Source of the DNA: Ancylobacter sp. Lp-2
GTDB lineage: Bacteria > Pseudomonadota > Alphaproteobacteria > Rhizobiales > Xanthobacteraceae
Direction of reading: 5' to 3'
NCBI RefSeq assembly: GCF_020523795.1
Contig: NZ_JAJALI010000003.1
Span: 604,864-668,863, forward strand
DNA: 64,000 bases
Shown: positions 39,995 to 48,465 of the stretch, in pieces
Numbering within the stretch: position 1 is the first letter of the stretch
Layout: every line of letters starts with the position of its first letter
Translations under genes and position numbers: made by a program
The notes under the pieces: model-generated
What the model was told of the DNA's origin: nothing
Seen by the model: the letters and a program-made list of their open reading frames with translations, nothing else
Database searches by the model: none

Positions 39995-40160
39995 CTCCCT
40001 CTCCCCGACGGGGAGAGGGATGGAGTGAAGGGGGATGCACGGTCTCGCGATGAGGGAGCCCCCTCACCCCACTCTTCTCCGTCGACATCGGATATCTCCC
40101 ATGTCGACCTTGCCGAGAACCGAACTCGGCAACAGCCGAGTTCGGTGCGGGGAGAGGGAG
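39995..40160. repeat. REP-like modular intergenic repeat, copy D, between SBP and permease genes
   Basis: It starts with CTCTCCCC-gac-GGGGAGAG and ends with GGGGAGAGGG. It includes GTCGACAT...ATGTCGAC (40081-40108) and a perfect CGAACTCGGC-aaca-GCCGAGTTCG hairpin (40121-40144). It fills the gap between the binding-protein stop and the PotB-type start. Confidence 0.8.
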
Positions 40161-40193
40161 CAGGAGGCGCTCCCTCGCGGCCGTCGATCAGCC

Positions 40194-41480
40194 TCACGCG
40201 GCGATGAACTCGTTCCAGCGGCGGACCATGTAGCGATCCTCGTCCATCACCGAGTTCCAGCAGGCCACCGCGCCCATGCGCTCCTTGAAGGAGCCGCCGT
40301 CGCGAACCGCGCCCACCGTGTACATCACCTTGCCCTCCGGCGAGAGGATGTCGGCCTTGGCCGGCTGGCCGAGCATCCAGAACGCCCACTCGTCCGGCGT
40401 CATGTTCTTCTCGGCGGTGGAGAGCACGGCCGAGTAGTAGCCCTGGCGGTTCAGATAGGCGCCGACCCAGCCGGAGAGGTACCAGTTGATGTACTCATAA
40501 GCGGCGTCGAGCTGCGCGCCCTTCAGGTGCTTGGCCATGCCGAGGCCGCCGCCCCAGGCGCGGTAGCCCTCTTCCAGCGGCTGGTAGACGCAGGGGATAC
40601 CCTTGGAGCGCACCGCCGCCACCGCCGGCGACCACATGGACTGGATCACCACCTCGCCCGAGGCCATCAGGTTGACGCTCTCGTCGAAGGTCTTCCAGAA
40701 GGCGCGGAACTGGCCGGCCTTCTTGGTCTTGATCAGGAAATCGATGGTGGTGTCGATCTCCGCCTTGGTCATGTTGCCCTTGTCGCCATATTTGATGACG
40801 CCGGCGCTCTCGCAGATCATCGCCGCGTCCATGATGCCGATGGACGGGATGTTCAGGATCGAGGTCTTGCCCTTGAAGGCGGGGTCGAGAATGTCCTTCC
40901 AGTTCTTGATCGGCCGGCCGACGAGGTCGGGGCGGATGCCGAAGGTGTCGGCGTTGTAGATGGTCGGGATCAGCGTCATCCACTGGGTGGGCGACTTGGC
41001 GAACGTCTTGGAGTCCGGTCCCTCGACGAAGCCGACGGTGTTCGGCGCGGTGCCCTGGGCGATCTTCGATTCCGGGGTGAGCTTGCCGGTGGTGAAGATC
41101 GGCACGATGTCGTCGTAGTACTTGATCTTCTTCACGTCCATCGGCTGCAACGTGCCGGCCGGGAACACCTTCTTGCAGATCCAGTATTCGATGTCGGCGA
41201 TGTCGAAGGAGTTGGCCTGCGTCACCACGCGCTGCGATACCGCGTCGGAATCGAGCGCGGTCATCTGCAGGGTGATGCCGAGGTCCGCCTTGCACTTCTC
41301 GGCGATGGCATTGATGTTCGACACGCCGGTGCCGAACTGGCGCAGCGTGATCGGGTTCTGCGCCCAGATGGTCGGGAAGCCGGTGACGACGCCCGCGCCG
41401 GCGGCGAGGCCGCCCGCTGCGGCCGCCCCCTTGAGCAGCTGGCGGCGGCTGACGCCCTTGGAGGTGGTCTTCTTCGTCAT
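40194..41480 (-). CDS. Extracellular substrate-binding protein (PotD/PotF type)
   Basis: A 428-residue family 1/8 binding protein with a Tat leader (SRRQLLKGAAAAGGLAAG, cut near TIWAQ). The mature part has the two-lobe pattern of polyamine binders (VTQANSFDIADIEYWICKKV, DILDPAFKGKTSILN). Ligand unknown. It lies between the ATPase gene and the permeases. The gap to the ATPase stop is 57 bases. Confidence 0.88.
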   Translation of the reverse strand: MTKKTTSKGVSRRQLLKGAAAAGGLAAGAGVVTGFPTIWAQNPITLRQFGTGVSNINAIAEKCKADLGITLQMTALDSDAVSQRVVTQANSFDIADIEYWICKKVFPAGTLQPMDVKKIKYYDDIVPIFTTGKLTPESKIAQGTAPNTVGFVEGPDSKTFAKSPTQWMTLIPTIYNADTFGIRPDLVGRPIKNWKDILDPAFKGKTSILNIPSIGIMDAAMICESAGVIKYGDKGNMTKAEIDTTIDFLIKTKKAGQFRAFWKTFDESVNLMASGEVVIQSMWSPAVAAVRSKGIPCVYQPLEEGYRAWGGGLGMAKHLKGAQLDAAYEYINWYLSGWVGAYLNRQGYYSAVLSTAEKNMTPDEWAFWMLGQPAKADILSPEGKVMYTVGAVRDGGSFKERMGAVACWNSVMDEDRYMVRRWNEFIAA

Positions 41481-41537
41481 GTCTGTCTCCCGATATGTCG
41501 TTTGGCTGCGGACCCCCGTCCGCCGGCCGTGTCTCTC

Positions 41538-42632
41538 TCAGGCGGAAGGCGAAGGCTTGAGCAGATGGACGTCGTCCGGCGTCCAGGCGAGCGGCACCGC
41601 GTCGCCGAGGGACAGCGGATTGGCGAAGAAGGCGGATTCCGGCACCTGCACCGCGAAGTCGTCGACCCCGGGCGCGGAGAGCGCCACCTGCACCTTCTGG
41701 CCGTGATATTCGATGTTCTGCACGAGGCCGGTGAGCCCGCAGCCGGCGACCACCGGCTCGCCGATGCGGATGCGGTCGGTGCGCACGGCGATCTCCACCG
41801 GCGCGCCCGGCTCCAGCCCCTCCCCGTCCGGCGCGGCGAAGGAGGCGCCGCCCGGCACCTCGAAGGTGAGCGCCTCCCCCGCCTTGCCGGCGACGCGGCC
41901 GGCGATGACGTTGTGGTCGCCCATGAAGCGGGCGACGAAGGCGGTTGCCGGCCGGTTGAACACCTCGCGCGGCTCCGCCGCCTGCTCGATGCGCCCGCCA
42001 TTCATCACCACCACCAGGTCGGAGAGCGCCATCGCCTCCTCCTGGCTGTGGGTGACGTGGATGAAGGAAATGCCGAGCTGCAATTGCAGCTTCTTCAGCT
42101 CCTGCCGCACCTTGATCTTGAGGAACGGGTCGAGCGCCGAGAGCGGTTCGTCGAGCAGCAGCGCCTGCGGATCGGTGATGAGCGCCCGCGCCAGCGCCAC
42201 GCGCTGCTGCTGGCCGCCGGAGAGCTGCGCCGGCCGGCGCTCGGCGAGATGGTCGAGCTGCACCAGCTTGAGCATCTCCATCGCCTTGGCGCGGCGGGTC
42301 GGCTTGTCGACGCCCTTCATCTTCAGCGAGAAGGCGACATTGTCGACGGTGTCGAGATGGGGAAACAGCGCGTAGCTCTGGAACATCATCGCCGTGCCGC
42401 GCTTGGCCGGCGGCAGGTCGGTGACCACGGCCGGGCCGAGGCGGACATCGCCCTGCGTGATGCTCTCATGGCCGGCGATCATGCGCAGCGTCGTGGTCTT
42501 GCCACAGCCGGAGGGGCCGAGCAGGCAGCAATAGGTGCCCTTGGGAATCTTGAGCGACACCGCATCGACCGCCAGCGCCAGCCCGTAGCGCTTGGTGACC
42601 TGGATCAATTCGATGTCGGCGCCTTTGCTCAT
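41538..42632 (-). CDS. Polyamine/Fe-type ABC transporter ATP-binding protein (PotA type)
   Basis: A 364-residue ATPase. Walker A GPSGCGKTTT, signature [15 protein letters not shown], Walker B ALLLDEPLSALD and the His switch THSQEEAMALSD are present, followed by a C-terminal TOBE domain. The start MSKGADIELIQV at 42632 was preferred over the longer upstream frame. First gene of the polyamine-type operon. Confidence 0.93.
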   Translation of the reverse strand: MSKGADIELIQVTKRYGLALAVDAVSLKIPKGTYCCLLGPSGCGKTTTLRMIAGHESITQGDVRLGPAVVTDLPPAKRGTAMMFQSYALFPHLDTVDNVAFSLKMKGVDKPTRRAKAMEMLKLVQLDHLAERRPAQLSGGQQQRVALARALITDPQALLLDEPLSALDPFLKIKVRQELKKLQLQLGISFIHVTHSQEEAMALSDLVVVMNGGRIEQAAEPREVFNRPATAFVARFMGDHNVIAGRVAGKAGEALTFEVPGGASFAAPDGEGLEPGAPVEIAVRTDRIRIGEPVVAGCGLTGLVQNIEYHGQKVQVALSAPGVDDFAVQVPESAFFANPLSLGDAVPLAWTPDDVHLLKPSPSA

Positions 42633-42963
42633 CTGGTCTGCCACCCTCGCCCGTCCGCCTCGGCAAAGACCTTCGCAAGGCCTATGCCAGTTGTTGCGGG
42701 CGGCGCCGGACGGGAAAATCCGCGCCGGGATGACAGGCGGAGACGGGAAAGCCGCCAATCGGGCGCCCAGCTTTTGGGCATCGTGCGCGAGCCATGGTCA
42801 AATCGGATACAATTTTCTCATAGATCGAATCCAATCACGGAAAACCTGCCGTCCATTGGTCGAACTTGCCGGCGAAGCCGTTGAGCCCGGCCGCCAAATC
42901 GGGGAACGTGACCAAAAGGCACCCGACAAGATGCCGCCATCCGTCCCCATGGGAGATACGCCA
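42633..42963. other. Intergenic region between divergent PotA-type and Bug-type genes
   Basis: Must hold both promoters. An AT-rich stretch around 42800-42840 includes TACAAT and is the likely promoter zone. I find no convincing inverted repeat, riboswitch or small gene. Confidence 0.4.
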
Positions 42964-43980
42964 ATGTTTCGCGCCACACTTCGCGCCACGCCTCGCGCCG
43001 CCTTCGGTGGCAAGTTCCGTACGCTGCTTGCCGCCGCCAGCGCCGCCGCTTTCGCCTTCGCCGCCGGTCCCTCGCTCGCGCAGGGCTTCCCGGAGCGCCC
43101 CGTCACCCTCGTCATCCCCTTCCCGGCCGGCGGCTCCACCGACCTTGTCGGCCGGCTGGTCGCCGAGCGCATGAGCGCCGAGCTCGGCCAGCCGGTCGTG
43201 GTCGAGAACAAGGGCGGCGCCGGCGGCAATCTCGGCGCGGCGCAGGTGGCGAAGGCCAATCCGGACGGCTACACCATCCTGATGGGCACGGTGGCCACCC
43301 ACGCGCTCAACCCGGCGCTGTACAAGAAGATTCCCTACGACGCGGAAAAGAGCTTCGCGCCCATCTCGCTGCTGGTGGTGGTGCCGAACGTGCTCGTCGT
43401 GAACCCGGACTTCCCGGCCAAGACCGTTCCCGAGCTGGTCGAGCTGCTGAAGAAGGACCCGGACAAGTACAGCTACGCCTCCTCCGGCAACGGCACGCCG
43501 CTGCATCTCTCCGGCGAGCTGTTCAAGAGCCTCGCCGGCGTGCAGATGCAACACATCCCCTATCAGGGCGCCGGCCCGGCGCTGAACGACGTGCTGGCCA
43601 ACCAGGTGCCGATCATGTTCGACAACCTGCCGTCCTCGGCCGGGCACATCAAGAGCGGCAAGCTGCGGGCGCTGGGCGTCACCACCGCCAAGCGCGCGCC
43701 GTCCTTCCCGGACGTCCCGGCCATCGCCGAGACCATTCCCGGCTACGAGACCTATACCTGGAACGCGCTGTTCGCCCCGGCCGGCACGCCGCCGGAAGTG
43801 GTCGCCAAGCTGAACGCCGCCGCCAACAAGTCGCTCTCCGACCCGAAGGTGCAGGCCCGCCTCGCTGATTTCAGCGCCACCGTCGTCGGCTCGACGCCGG
43901 AAGAGCTCGCCGCCCATGTGAAGGCGGAGCTCGCCAAATGGGCGCCGATTGTCAAGGCGTCCGGCGCGCAGATCGACTGA
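42964..43980 (+). CDS. Tripartite tricarboxylate transporter (Bug-family) substrate-binding protein, orphan
   Basis: A 338-residue periplasmic protein. The leader includes FRTLLAAASAAAFAFAAGPS, cut near LAQGFP. The mature Bug fold shows PVTLVIPFPAGGSTDLVGRL and VVENKGGAGGNLGAAQVAKA. Ligands in the family are carboxylates, aromatic acids or amides. No TctA/TctB membrane genes lie nearby, so it is an orphan, as many Bug proteins are. It neighbours the URC-type genes (convergent), which may or may not matter. A terminator follows. Confidence 0.88.
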   Translation: MFRATLRATPRAAFGGKFRTLLAAASAAAFAFAAGPSLAQGFPERPVTLVIPFPAGGSTDLVGRLVAERMSAELGQPVVVENKGGAGGNLGAAQVAKANPDGYTILMGTVATHALNPALYKKIPYDAEKSFAPISLLVVVPNVLVVNPDFPAKTVPELVELLKKDPDKYSYASSGNGTPLHLSGELFKSLAGVQMQHIPYQGAGPALNDVLANQVPIMFDNLPSSAGHIKSGKLRALGVTTAKRAPSFPDVPAIAETIPGYETYTWNALFAPAGTPPEVVAKLNAAANKSLSDPKVQARLADFSATVVGSTPEELAAHVKAELAKWAPIVKASGAQID

Positions 43981-44004
43981 CGCCGCGCCTCATCCGCCAA
44001 CGCC

Positions 44005-44035
44005 ATGCCCGGGCTCGTCCCGGGCATGTGCGTTT
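44005..44035 (+). terminator. Rho-independent terminator of the Bug-family gene
   Basis: ATGCCCGGG-ctcgt-CCCGGGCAT, a perfect 9-bp stem 24 bases after the stop, followed by GTGCGTTTT. It lies between convergent genes and may also serve the URC4 gene on the other strand. Confidence 0.75.
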
Positions 44036-44042
44036 TCAGCGT

Positions 44043-45269
44043 TCAGAACACCGTGCCGTCCGCGTCGATGGCGATAGGCGGCGGCCCGCCGGCGCGCTTC
44101 TGCGCAGCGATCTGCCGCCCGGCCGTCCAGGTGCCGCCCTGCAGCAGCTTGGCGAACGGGAACGAGTCGGCGTCGAGCCCGAGCCGCTCGCGCACCGCCC
44201 CGGCGAGCCGGTCCATCAACGCCACGGTGAGCGCCCGCCATTCGACGATCATCTCCGAATCCACCGAGTGCTTCTGCGCGGGGTCGATGGGCCGGCGCGG
44301 CACGATCAGCTCCAGATCCACCAAGAGGCCACCATTGCGGTATTCCGGCAGCGCAGTGAGTTCGTCGAGATCCACCACCGCGACGCCGGCGGCCTCGAAC
44401 GGCTCGAGCAGCGAATAGGTCAGCCACTGCGAGAGCTTGTGGAACGGCACCAGCCCGGCCGAGCGGTCCGGCACGGTGATCGCGCTGTGTCGGCCGACAT
44501 CGCCCAGCAGCACGCCGTCCACCACCAGCCCCGCCGGCCAGATCACCGACAGCCCGTCGAGCAGCGCCTCCAATATGCGCGCCGCCGGCAGCCGGCCGAC
44601 CTTGGCCTGCGGCAGCAGCGCGTCGATCAGCCCGCCCGGCCGCGTCGCCCCGTCGCCGAACAGATCGGTACGCGCCGCCATCGCCTCGCCGAGCCGGTTG
44701 AGCAGCGTCACCCGTCCCGGCACGCCCACCAGCGGATTGTCGGGGCCGACCTGGAAATGCCGGGCCAGCGTCGCGGCGTCGAGCGCGATCAGCGCCGGCG
44801 CGTCGACGCGCAGCGGCACCGCCGGATCGGAGGAGAACGCGCCGGCCTGGAACATGTGCAGGCTGGCCACCGCCAGCCCTTCCGAGCGGGTCACGGTGAG
44901 CCCGGTCGCGTCCTCATGGTAGCGCCAGGCGTCGCCGGCCCCGGCGTCGAGCAGCACGCTCACCACCGCGAGATCGACCATGATCCGCGCGCGCTCCAGC
45001 GTATCGACGCCCTCCAGCGTCCCGGCAAGCGCATCCCAGCGCGCCACCCCGCCGGCGTCGAAGTGCCGCCAGCGACTGTGATAGGGAATGTCGAGCGTCG
45101 GATAGGCACGGCGCGTCACCTCCGCCACATAATCCGCCACCGCGCCGAGCCGGGTTTCATCGACGGTGAAATGCGGCGAGGCGCCCGCCAGCACGTGGTC
45201 GAGCACCATGTGACTACGGGCGCGCACGGCGTGGGGGGAACGCAAAGCGGCGAGTTCGGGCGGGATCAT
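44043..45269 (-). CDS. URC4/urg3-type protein (DUF1688), uracil catabolism
   Basis: A 408-residue protein of the DUF1688 family, the relative of yeast URC4 and fungal urg3, required for uracil breakdown by the URC pathway. Its biochemical activity is unresolved. Features include IPYHSRWRHFDAGG, LGDVGRHSAITV and VPFHKLSQWLTYSLLEPFE. It belongs to one minus-strand unit with the GTP cyclohydrolase II-like gene and a PhnA-like gene, divergent from upp. That combination is the signature of bacterial URC clusters. Confidence 0.85.
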   Translation of the reverse strand: MIPPELAALRSPHAVRARSHMVLDHVLAGASPHFTVDETRLGAVADYVAEVTRRAYPTLDIPYHSRWRHFDAGGVARWDALAGTLEGVDTLERARIMVDLAVVSVLLDAGAGDAWRYHEDATGLTVTRSEGLAVASLHMFQAGAFSSDPAVPLRVDAPALIALDAATLARHFQVGPDNPLVGVPGRVTLLNRLGEAMAARTDLFGDGATRPGGLIDALLPQAKVGRLPAARILEALLDGLSVIWPAGLVVDGVLLGDVGRHSAITVPDRSAGLVPFHKLSQWLTYSLLEPFEAAGVAVVDLDELTALPEYRNGGLLVDLELIVPRRPIDPAQKHSVDSEMIVEWRALTVALMDRLAGAVRERLGLDADSFPFAKLLQGGTWTAGRQIAAQKRAGGPPPIAIDADGTVF

Positions 45270-45297
45270 GCGTCGTCCTTCTCGGAAGTAGTCGGCG

Positions 45298-45600
45298 TCA
45301 GCGCTTGCGCACGAATTCCGTGCGCAGCACCAGGCCCTTGATGCTGTCGTGGCGGCAGTCGATCTCGTCCGGGTTGTCGGTCAGGCGGATCGAGCGGATC
45401 ACCGTGCCCTGCTTCAGCGTCTGGCCGGCGCCCTTCACCTTCAGGTCCTTGACGAGAACCACGGAATCCCCATCGGCCAGCACGGTGCCGGAGGCGTCGC
45501 GCACCGCGCTGGCCGCCGCCGCTTGCGCCTTCATCTCCGAGGCCGGGCGCCATTCGCCGGTCGCCTCGTCATACACATAGTCTTCGTCGTCGCCGGCCAT
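45298..45600 (-). CDS. PhnA-domain small protein (phosphonate-utilisation annotated family)
   Basis: A 100-residue protein with the PhnA/YjdM C-terminal domain (LADGDSVVLVKDLKVKGAG, then LKQGTVIRSIRLTDNPDEID). It lacks the N-terminal zinc ribbon of longer YjdM proteins. The PhnA label is historical and no phosphonate genes are nearby. It sits 28 bases upstream of the URC4-type gene and 66 bases after the URC1-type gene, so a role tied to uracil catabolism is possible but unproven. Confidence 0.78.
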   Translation of the reverse strand: MAGDDEDYVYDEATGEWRPASEMKAQAAAASAVRDASGTVLADGDSVVLVKDLKVKGAGQTLKQGTVIRSIRLTDNPDEIDCRHDSIKGLVLRTEFVRKR

Positions 45601-45666
45601 GCCCGCCTCTATCCTCGTGAAGTCGCCCGCCCCACGCGAGCGCAAGGCGGACGATGGAACGGGGGC

Positions 45667-46935
45667 CTATTCCTTCAGCCCGCGCCCCTGCGTGTCGTCA
45701 TAGTGGCTCTGGAAGCCGGCACCGTAATAGCCGGCCGAGACCTTGGCCTCCATCTCGACGCGGGCATCCTGCGGGATCAGCTCATCGGGAATCGCCACCC
45801 GCTCGATCACCTTGATGCCAGCGCGGTCGAGCGCGTTGAACTTCATGTCGCTCATCGAGGCGAAGCGGTCGATCTGCGTGATGCCGAGCCAGTGGAACAC
45901 GTCCGGCATCAGTTCCTGGAAGCGCATGTCCTGCACGCCGGCGACGCATTCGGTGCGCTTGAAATAGGTCTCCGGAAGGTCGCCGCCCTCCTGCCGCTTG
46001 CGGGCATTGTAGACGAGGAACTTGGTCACCTCGCCGAGCGCCCGGCCTTCCTTGCGGTTGTAGACCACGAGGCCGGTGCCACCCTTCTGCGCCATCTCCA
46101 CGCACAGTTCGATGCCGTGGGCGAGATAGGGCCGGCAGGTGCAGATGTCGGAGGAGAACACGTCGGAGCCGTTGCACTCGTCATGCACGCGGCAGGCGAT
46201 GGGGGTGACGCCGTCGCCGATCTTCGAGGGATCGCCGAACATATAGAGCGTCATGCCGCCGATCGGCGGCAGGAACACCTTGAGGTCGCCACGGGTGACC
46301 AGTTCGGGGAACATGCCGCCGGTATATTCGAACAGCGCCCGGCGCAGTTGCCCCTCGCCCATGCCGAAGCGCTGGGCGATGCCGGGCAGGTACCAGACGG
46401 GATCGATCGCCGCCTTGGTGACGCGCACGTCTCCCTTGGGGCCGATGATGTCGCCATCGATCTTCAGCCGCCCGGCGCGGATGGCGTCGCGGATTTCCGG
46501 CATGTCGATATGGGCGCGGGTGATGGCGATGGTCGGGCGCACGTCGACGCCCTCGGCGATGAGGTCGGCGAAGGCCTCGCCGATCATGTGGCCGTAGGGA
46601 TCGATGGAGACGATCTTGGTCGGGTCCGCCCATTGCGGGTGCGGGCCGATCAGGTCGGACGGCGCGGTGTTGGTGAGGTCGGCCTTGAAATCGGCCGGCA
46701 GCGCCCCGGCGGCGATGGCGAGCGCGCGATACACCGAGTAGCCGCCGCCATGGGTACCGATGGCGTTGCGTCGCTTGGGATCGGTGAGGGTGGCGACCAC
46801 CGGGCCGCGCTGGAGCGCCGTCGGCGCGCCCCAGTCGAGCGCCGGCGCGCTCGCGGAGACGCCGGTCGGCGCACCGTGGGAGGTGAGGACGATGTGATTG
46901 CGGGAACGACCGCCGGAACCGGTAGTGACGGACAT
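45667..46935 (-). CDS. GTP cyclohydrolase II-like protein, URC1 type
   Basis: A 422-residue protein whose C-terminal half is a GTP cyclohydrolase II domain. The zinc site appears as CRVHDECNGSDVFSSDICTC, with the C-x10-C-x-C spacing. It has an N-terminal extension of about 200 residues not found in RibA. Yeast URC1 has the same link to GTP cyclohydrolase II and works in uracil, not riboflavin, metabolism. The neighbouring DUF1688 and upp genes support the URC role here. A substrate such as UMP or a derivative is inference. Confidence 0.85.
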   Translation of the reverse strand: MSVTTGSGGRSRNHIVLTSHGAPTGVSASAPALDWGAPTALQRGPVVATLTDPKRRNAIGTHGGGYSVYRALAIAAGALPADFKADLTNTAPSDLIGPHPQWADPTKIVSIDPYGHMIGEAFADLIAEGVDVRPTIAITRAHIDMPEIRDAIRAGRLKIDGDIIGPKGDVRVTKAAIDPVWYLPGIAQRFGMGEGQLRRALFEYTGGMFPELVTRGDLKVFLPPIGGMTLYMFGDPSKIGDGVTPIACRVHDECNGSDVFSSDICTCRPYLAHGIELCVEMAQKGGTGLVVYNRKEGRALGEVTKFLVYNARKRQEGGDLPETYFKRTECVAGVQDMRFQELMPDVFHWLGITQIDRFASMSDMKFNALDRAGIKVIERVAIPDELIPQDARVEMEAKVSAGYYGAGFQSHYDDTQGRGLKE

Positions 46936-47039
46936 GATGGGCTCGCTTCTCGCCCGGCCTTGGCGGCCGGTCCTCGGGAAGCACTGAATGTGAGCGCGTT
47001 ATGTGACGTTCTGCAAGGGGGTCGGTGGCGGGAGGCGAA

Positions 47040-47067
47040 AATTTTCGGACGAACTGGTCCGAAAATT
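47040..47067. promoter_or_regulatory. Candidate operator between URC1-type gene and upp
   Basis: AATTTTCGGAC-gaactg-GTCCGAAAATT: perfect 11-bp arms and 6-bp spacer, in the 218-base gap between two divergent starts. Its size suits a TetR- or GntR-type dimer. No regulator gene is adjacent, so the protein that reads it is unknown. Confidence 0.55.
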
Positions 47068-47153
47068 GTATCGCCGGAATGTAACGCCCTTCGCGTTTCC
47101 GCTAGCTTGTGGAACTCTGTCCCGCCTCCCATCCCGCCTTCAGCGAGCGTCCC

Positions 47154-47816
47154 ATGACCACGACCGACACCGCGCCCGTCACCGCCCCGCCCTCCACCGT
47201 CGTGGTCGATCACCCGCTGATCCAGCACAAGCTCACCCTGATGCGCCGCTCGCGCACCCCGGCCAACGAATTCCGGCTGCTGCTGCGCGAGATCAGCATG
47301 CTGCTCGCCTATGAGGTGACGCGCGACATGCCGCTGGAAATGACCGAGATCGAGACGCCGCTGACGACGATGCAGGCGCCGATCCTGTCCGGCAAGAAGC
47401 TCTGCCTCGTCTCGGTGCTGCGCGCCGGCGGCGGCATTCTCGAAGGCATGCTGGAGATCCTGCCCGCCGCTCGCGTCGGCCATGTCGGGCTCTACCGCGA
47501 CCCGGTGTCGCTGCAGGCGGTGGAGTATTATCTCAAGCTGCCGCGCGACATTTCCGAGCGCACCGCCATCGTGCTCGACCCGATGCTGGCCACCGGCAAT
47601 TCGGCGGCGGCGGCGGTCGACCAGGTGAAGGCGGCCGGCTGCCAGTCGATCAAGTTCGTCTGCCTCATCGCCGCGCCGGAAGGACTGAAGGTGTTCCACG
47701 AGGCGCATCCCGATGTGCCGGTCTACACCGCGGCGGTTGACAGCCATCTCAACGACCACGGCTATATCGTGCCGGGCATCGGCGACGCCGGCGACCGCAT
47801 CTTCGGCACCAAGTGA
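47154..47816 (+). CDS. upp: Uracil phosphoribosyltransferase
   Basis: A 220-residue enzyme that makes UMP from uracil and PRPP. It shows the PRPP loop region [18 protein letters not shown], the [13 protein letters not shown] segment, and the uracil-binding C-terminus [15 protein letters not shown]. The ATG at 47154 (MTTTDTAP) was preferred. An in-frame ATG at 47109 is possible. Besides salvage, UMP formation is the first step assigned to the URC route, which fits the divergent URC1-type gene. nikR starts 21 bases after its stop. Confidence 0.94.
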   Translation: MTTTDTAPVTAPPSTVVVDHPLIQHKLTLMRRSRTPANEFRLLLREISMLLAYEVTRDMPLEMTEIETPLTTMQAPILSGKKLCLVSVLRAGGGILEGMLEILPAARVGHVGLYRDPVSLQAVEYYLKLPRDISERTAIVLDPMLATGNSAAAAVDQVKAAGCQSIKFVCLIAAPEGLKVFHEAHPDVPVYTAAVDSHLNDHGYIVPGIGDAGDRIFGTK

Positions 47817-47837
47817 ACGCTCCAGAGCGAGGAAACC

Positions 47838-48314
47838 ATGCAGCGCGTGACCGTGACCATCGACGACGCGCTGCTCGCCGCCCTCGACGCCCATGCCGCG
47901 CGGCGCGGCTATGAGAACCGCTCCGAGGCGATCCGCGACGCGCTGCGCACCGCGCTCGGCATGGAGGAGGCGCCGGCGGCCGACGACGCGGACGCGAACA
48001 GGCAGCCCTGCATCGCCACGCTGAGCTATGTCTACGACCACGAGAAGCGCGAGCTGGCACGCCGCCTCACCCAGGTGCAGCATGGGCATCACGATCTCAC
48101 CGTGGCGTCGCTGCATGTGCATCTCGACCACGGCACCTGCCTCGAAGTCTCGGTGCTGCGCGGACCGGCGGACGAGGTGAAGCAGCTGGCAGATACCGTC
48201 GTCACCCAGCGCGGCGTGCGCTACGGCAATCTGCATCTGGTGCCGGCCGGCGAGGAAACTCACGGGCACGAACATGGTCACGGGCACCCGCATGACCATG
48301 TTCACTCCCGGTGA
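47838..48314 (+). CDS. nikR: Nickel-responsive transcriptional regulator
   Basis: A 158-residue NikR. The N-terminal ribbon-helix-helix (QRVTVTIDDALLAALDAHA) binds DNA. The ACT-like domain holds the square-planar nickel ligands His82, His93, His95 and Cys101 (VASLHVHLDHGTC), matching the spacing of E. coli His76, His87, His89 and Cys95. A His-rich tail (THGHEHGHGHPHDHVH) is extra. The Shine-Dalgarno is GAGGAAA. A NikR-type box lies 50 bases past its stop, before hupE, so nickel import is the expected target. Confidence 0.94.
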   Translation: MQRVTVTIDDALLAALDAHAARRGYENRSEAIRDALRTALGMEEAPAADDADANRQPCIATLSYVYDHEKRELARRLTQVQHGHHDLTVASLHVHLDHGTCLEVSVLRGPADEVKQLADTVVTQRGVRYGNLHLVPAGEETHGHEHGHGHPHDHVHSR

Positions 48315-48362
48315 AAAAGTCTTCGCACCCGCAAAAAGCCGATTGACCCGCACCCCCTCGGA

Positions 48363-48392
48363 CGTATGCTGATTTGGTCAAATCATCATACG
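48363..48392. promoter_or_regulatory. NikR operator upstream of hupE
   Basis: GTATGC-N16-TCATAC (48364-48391) inside a 30-bp near-perfect inverted repeat. Of the 15 base pairs, only one arm position and the centre mismatch. The E. coli NikR consensus is GTATGA-N16-TCATAC, so the spacing is exact and 11 of 12 positions agree. It lies 74 bases before the hupE start. Confidence 0.88.
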
Positions 48393-48465
48393 CAGACGTA
48401 CGCACCGGGATTCTCGCGCACCGGGTCTTTCCCGAAGGCGGCCTGCCTGCTCCACAGGGGTTGTC

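Noticed and set aside
45298..45600. Phosphonate metabolism from the PhnA label
   Set aside because: The name is historical, and there are no phn genes, C-P lyase or phosphonate transporter in the window.
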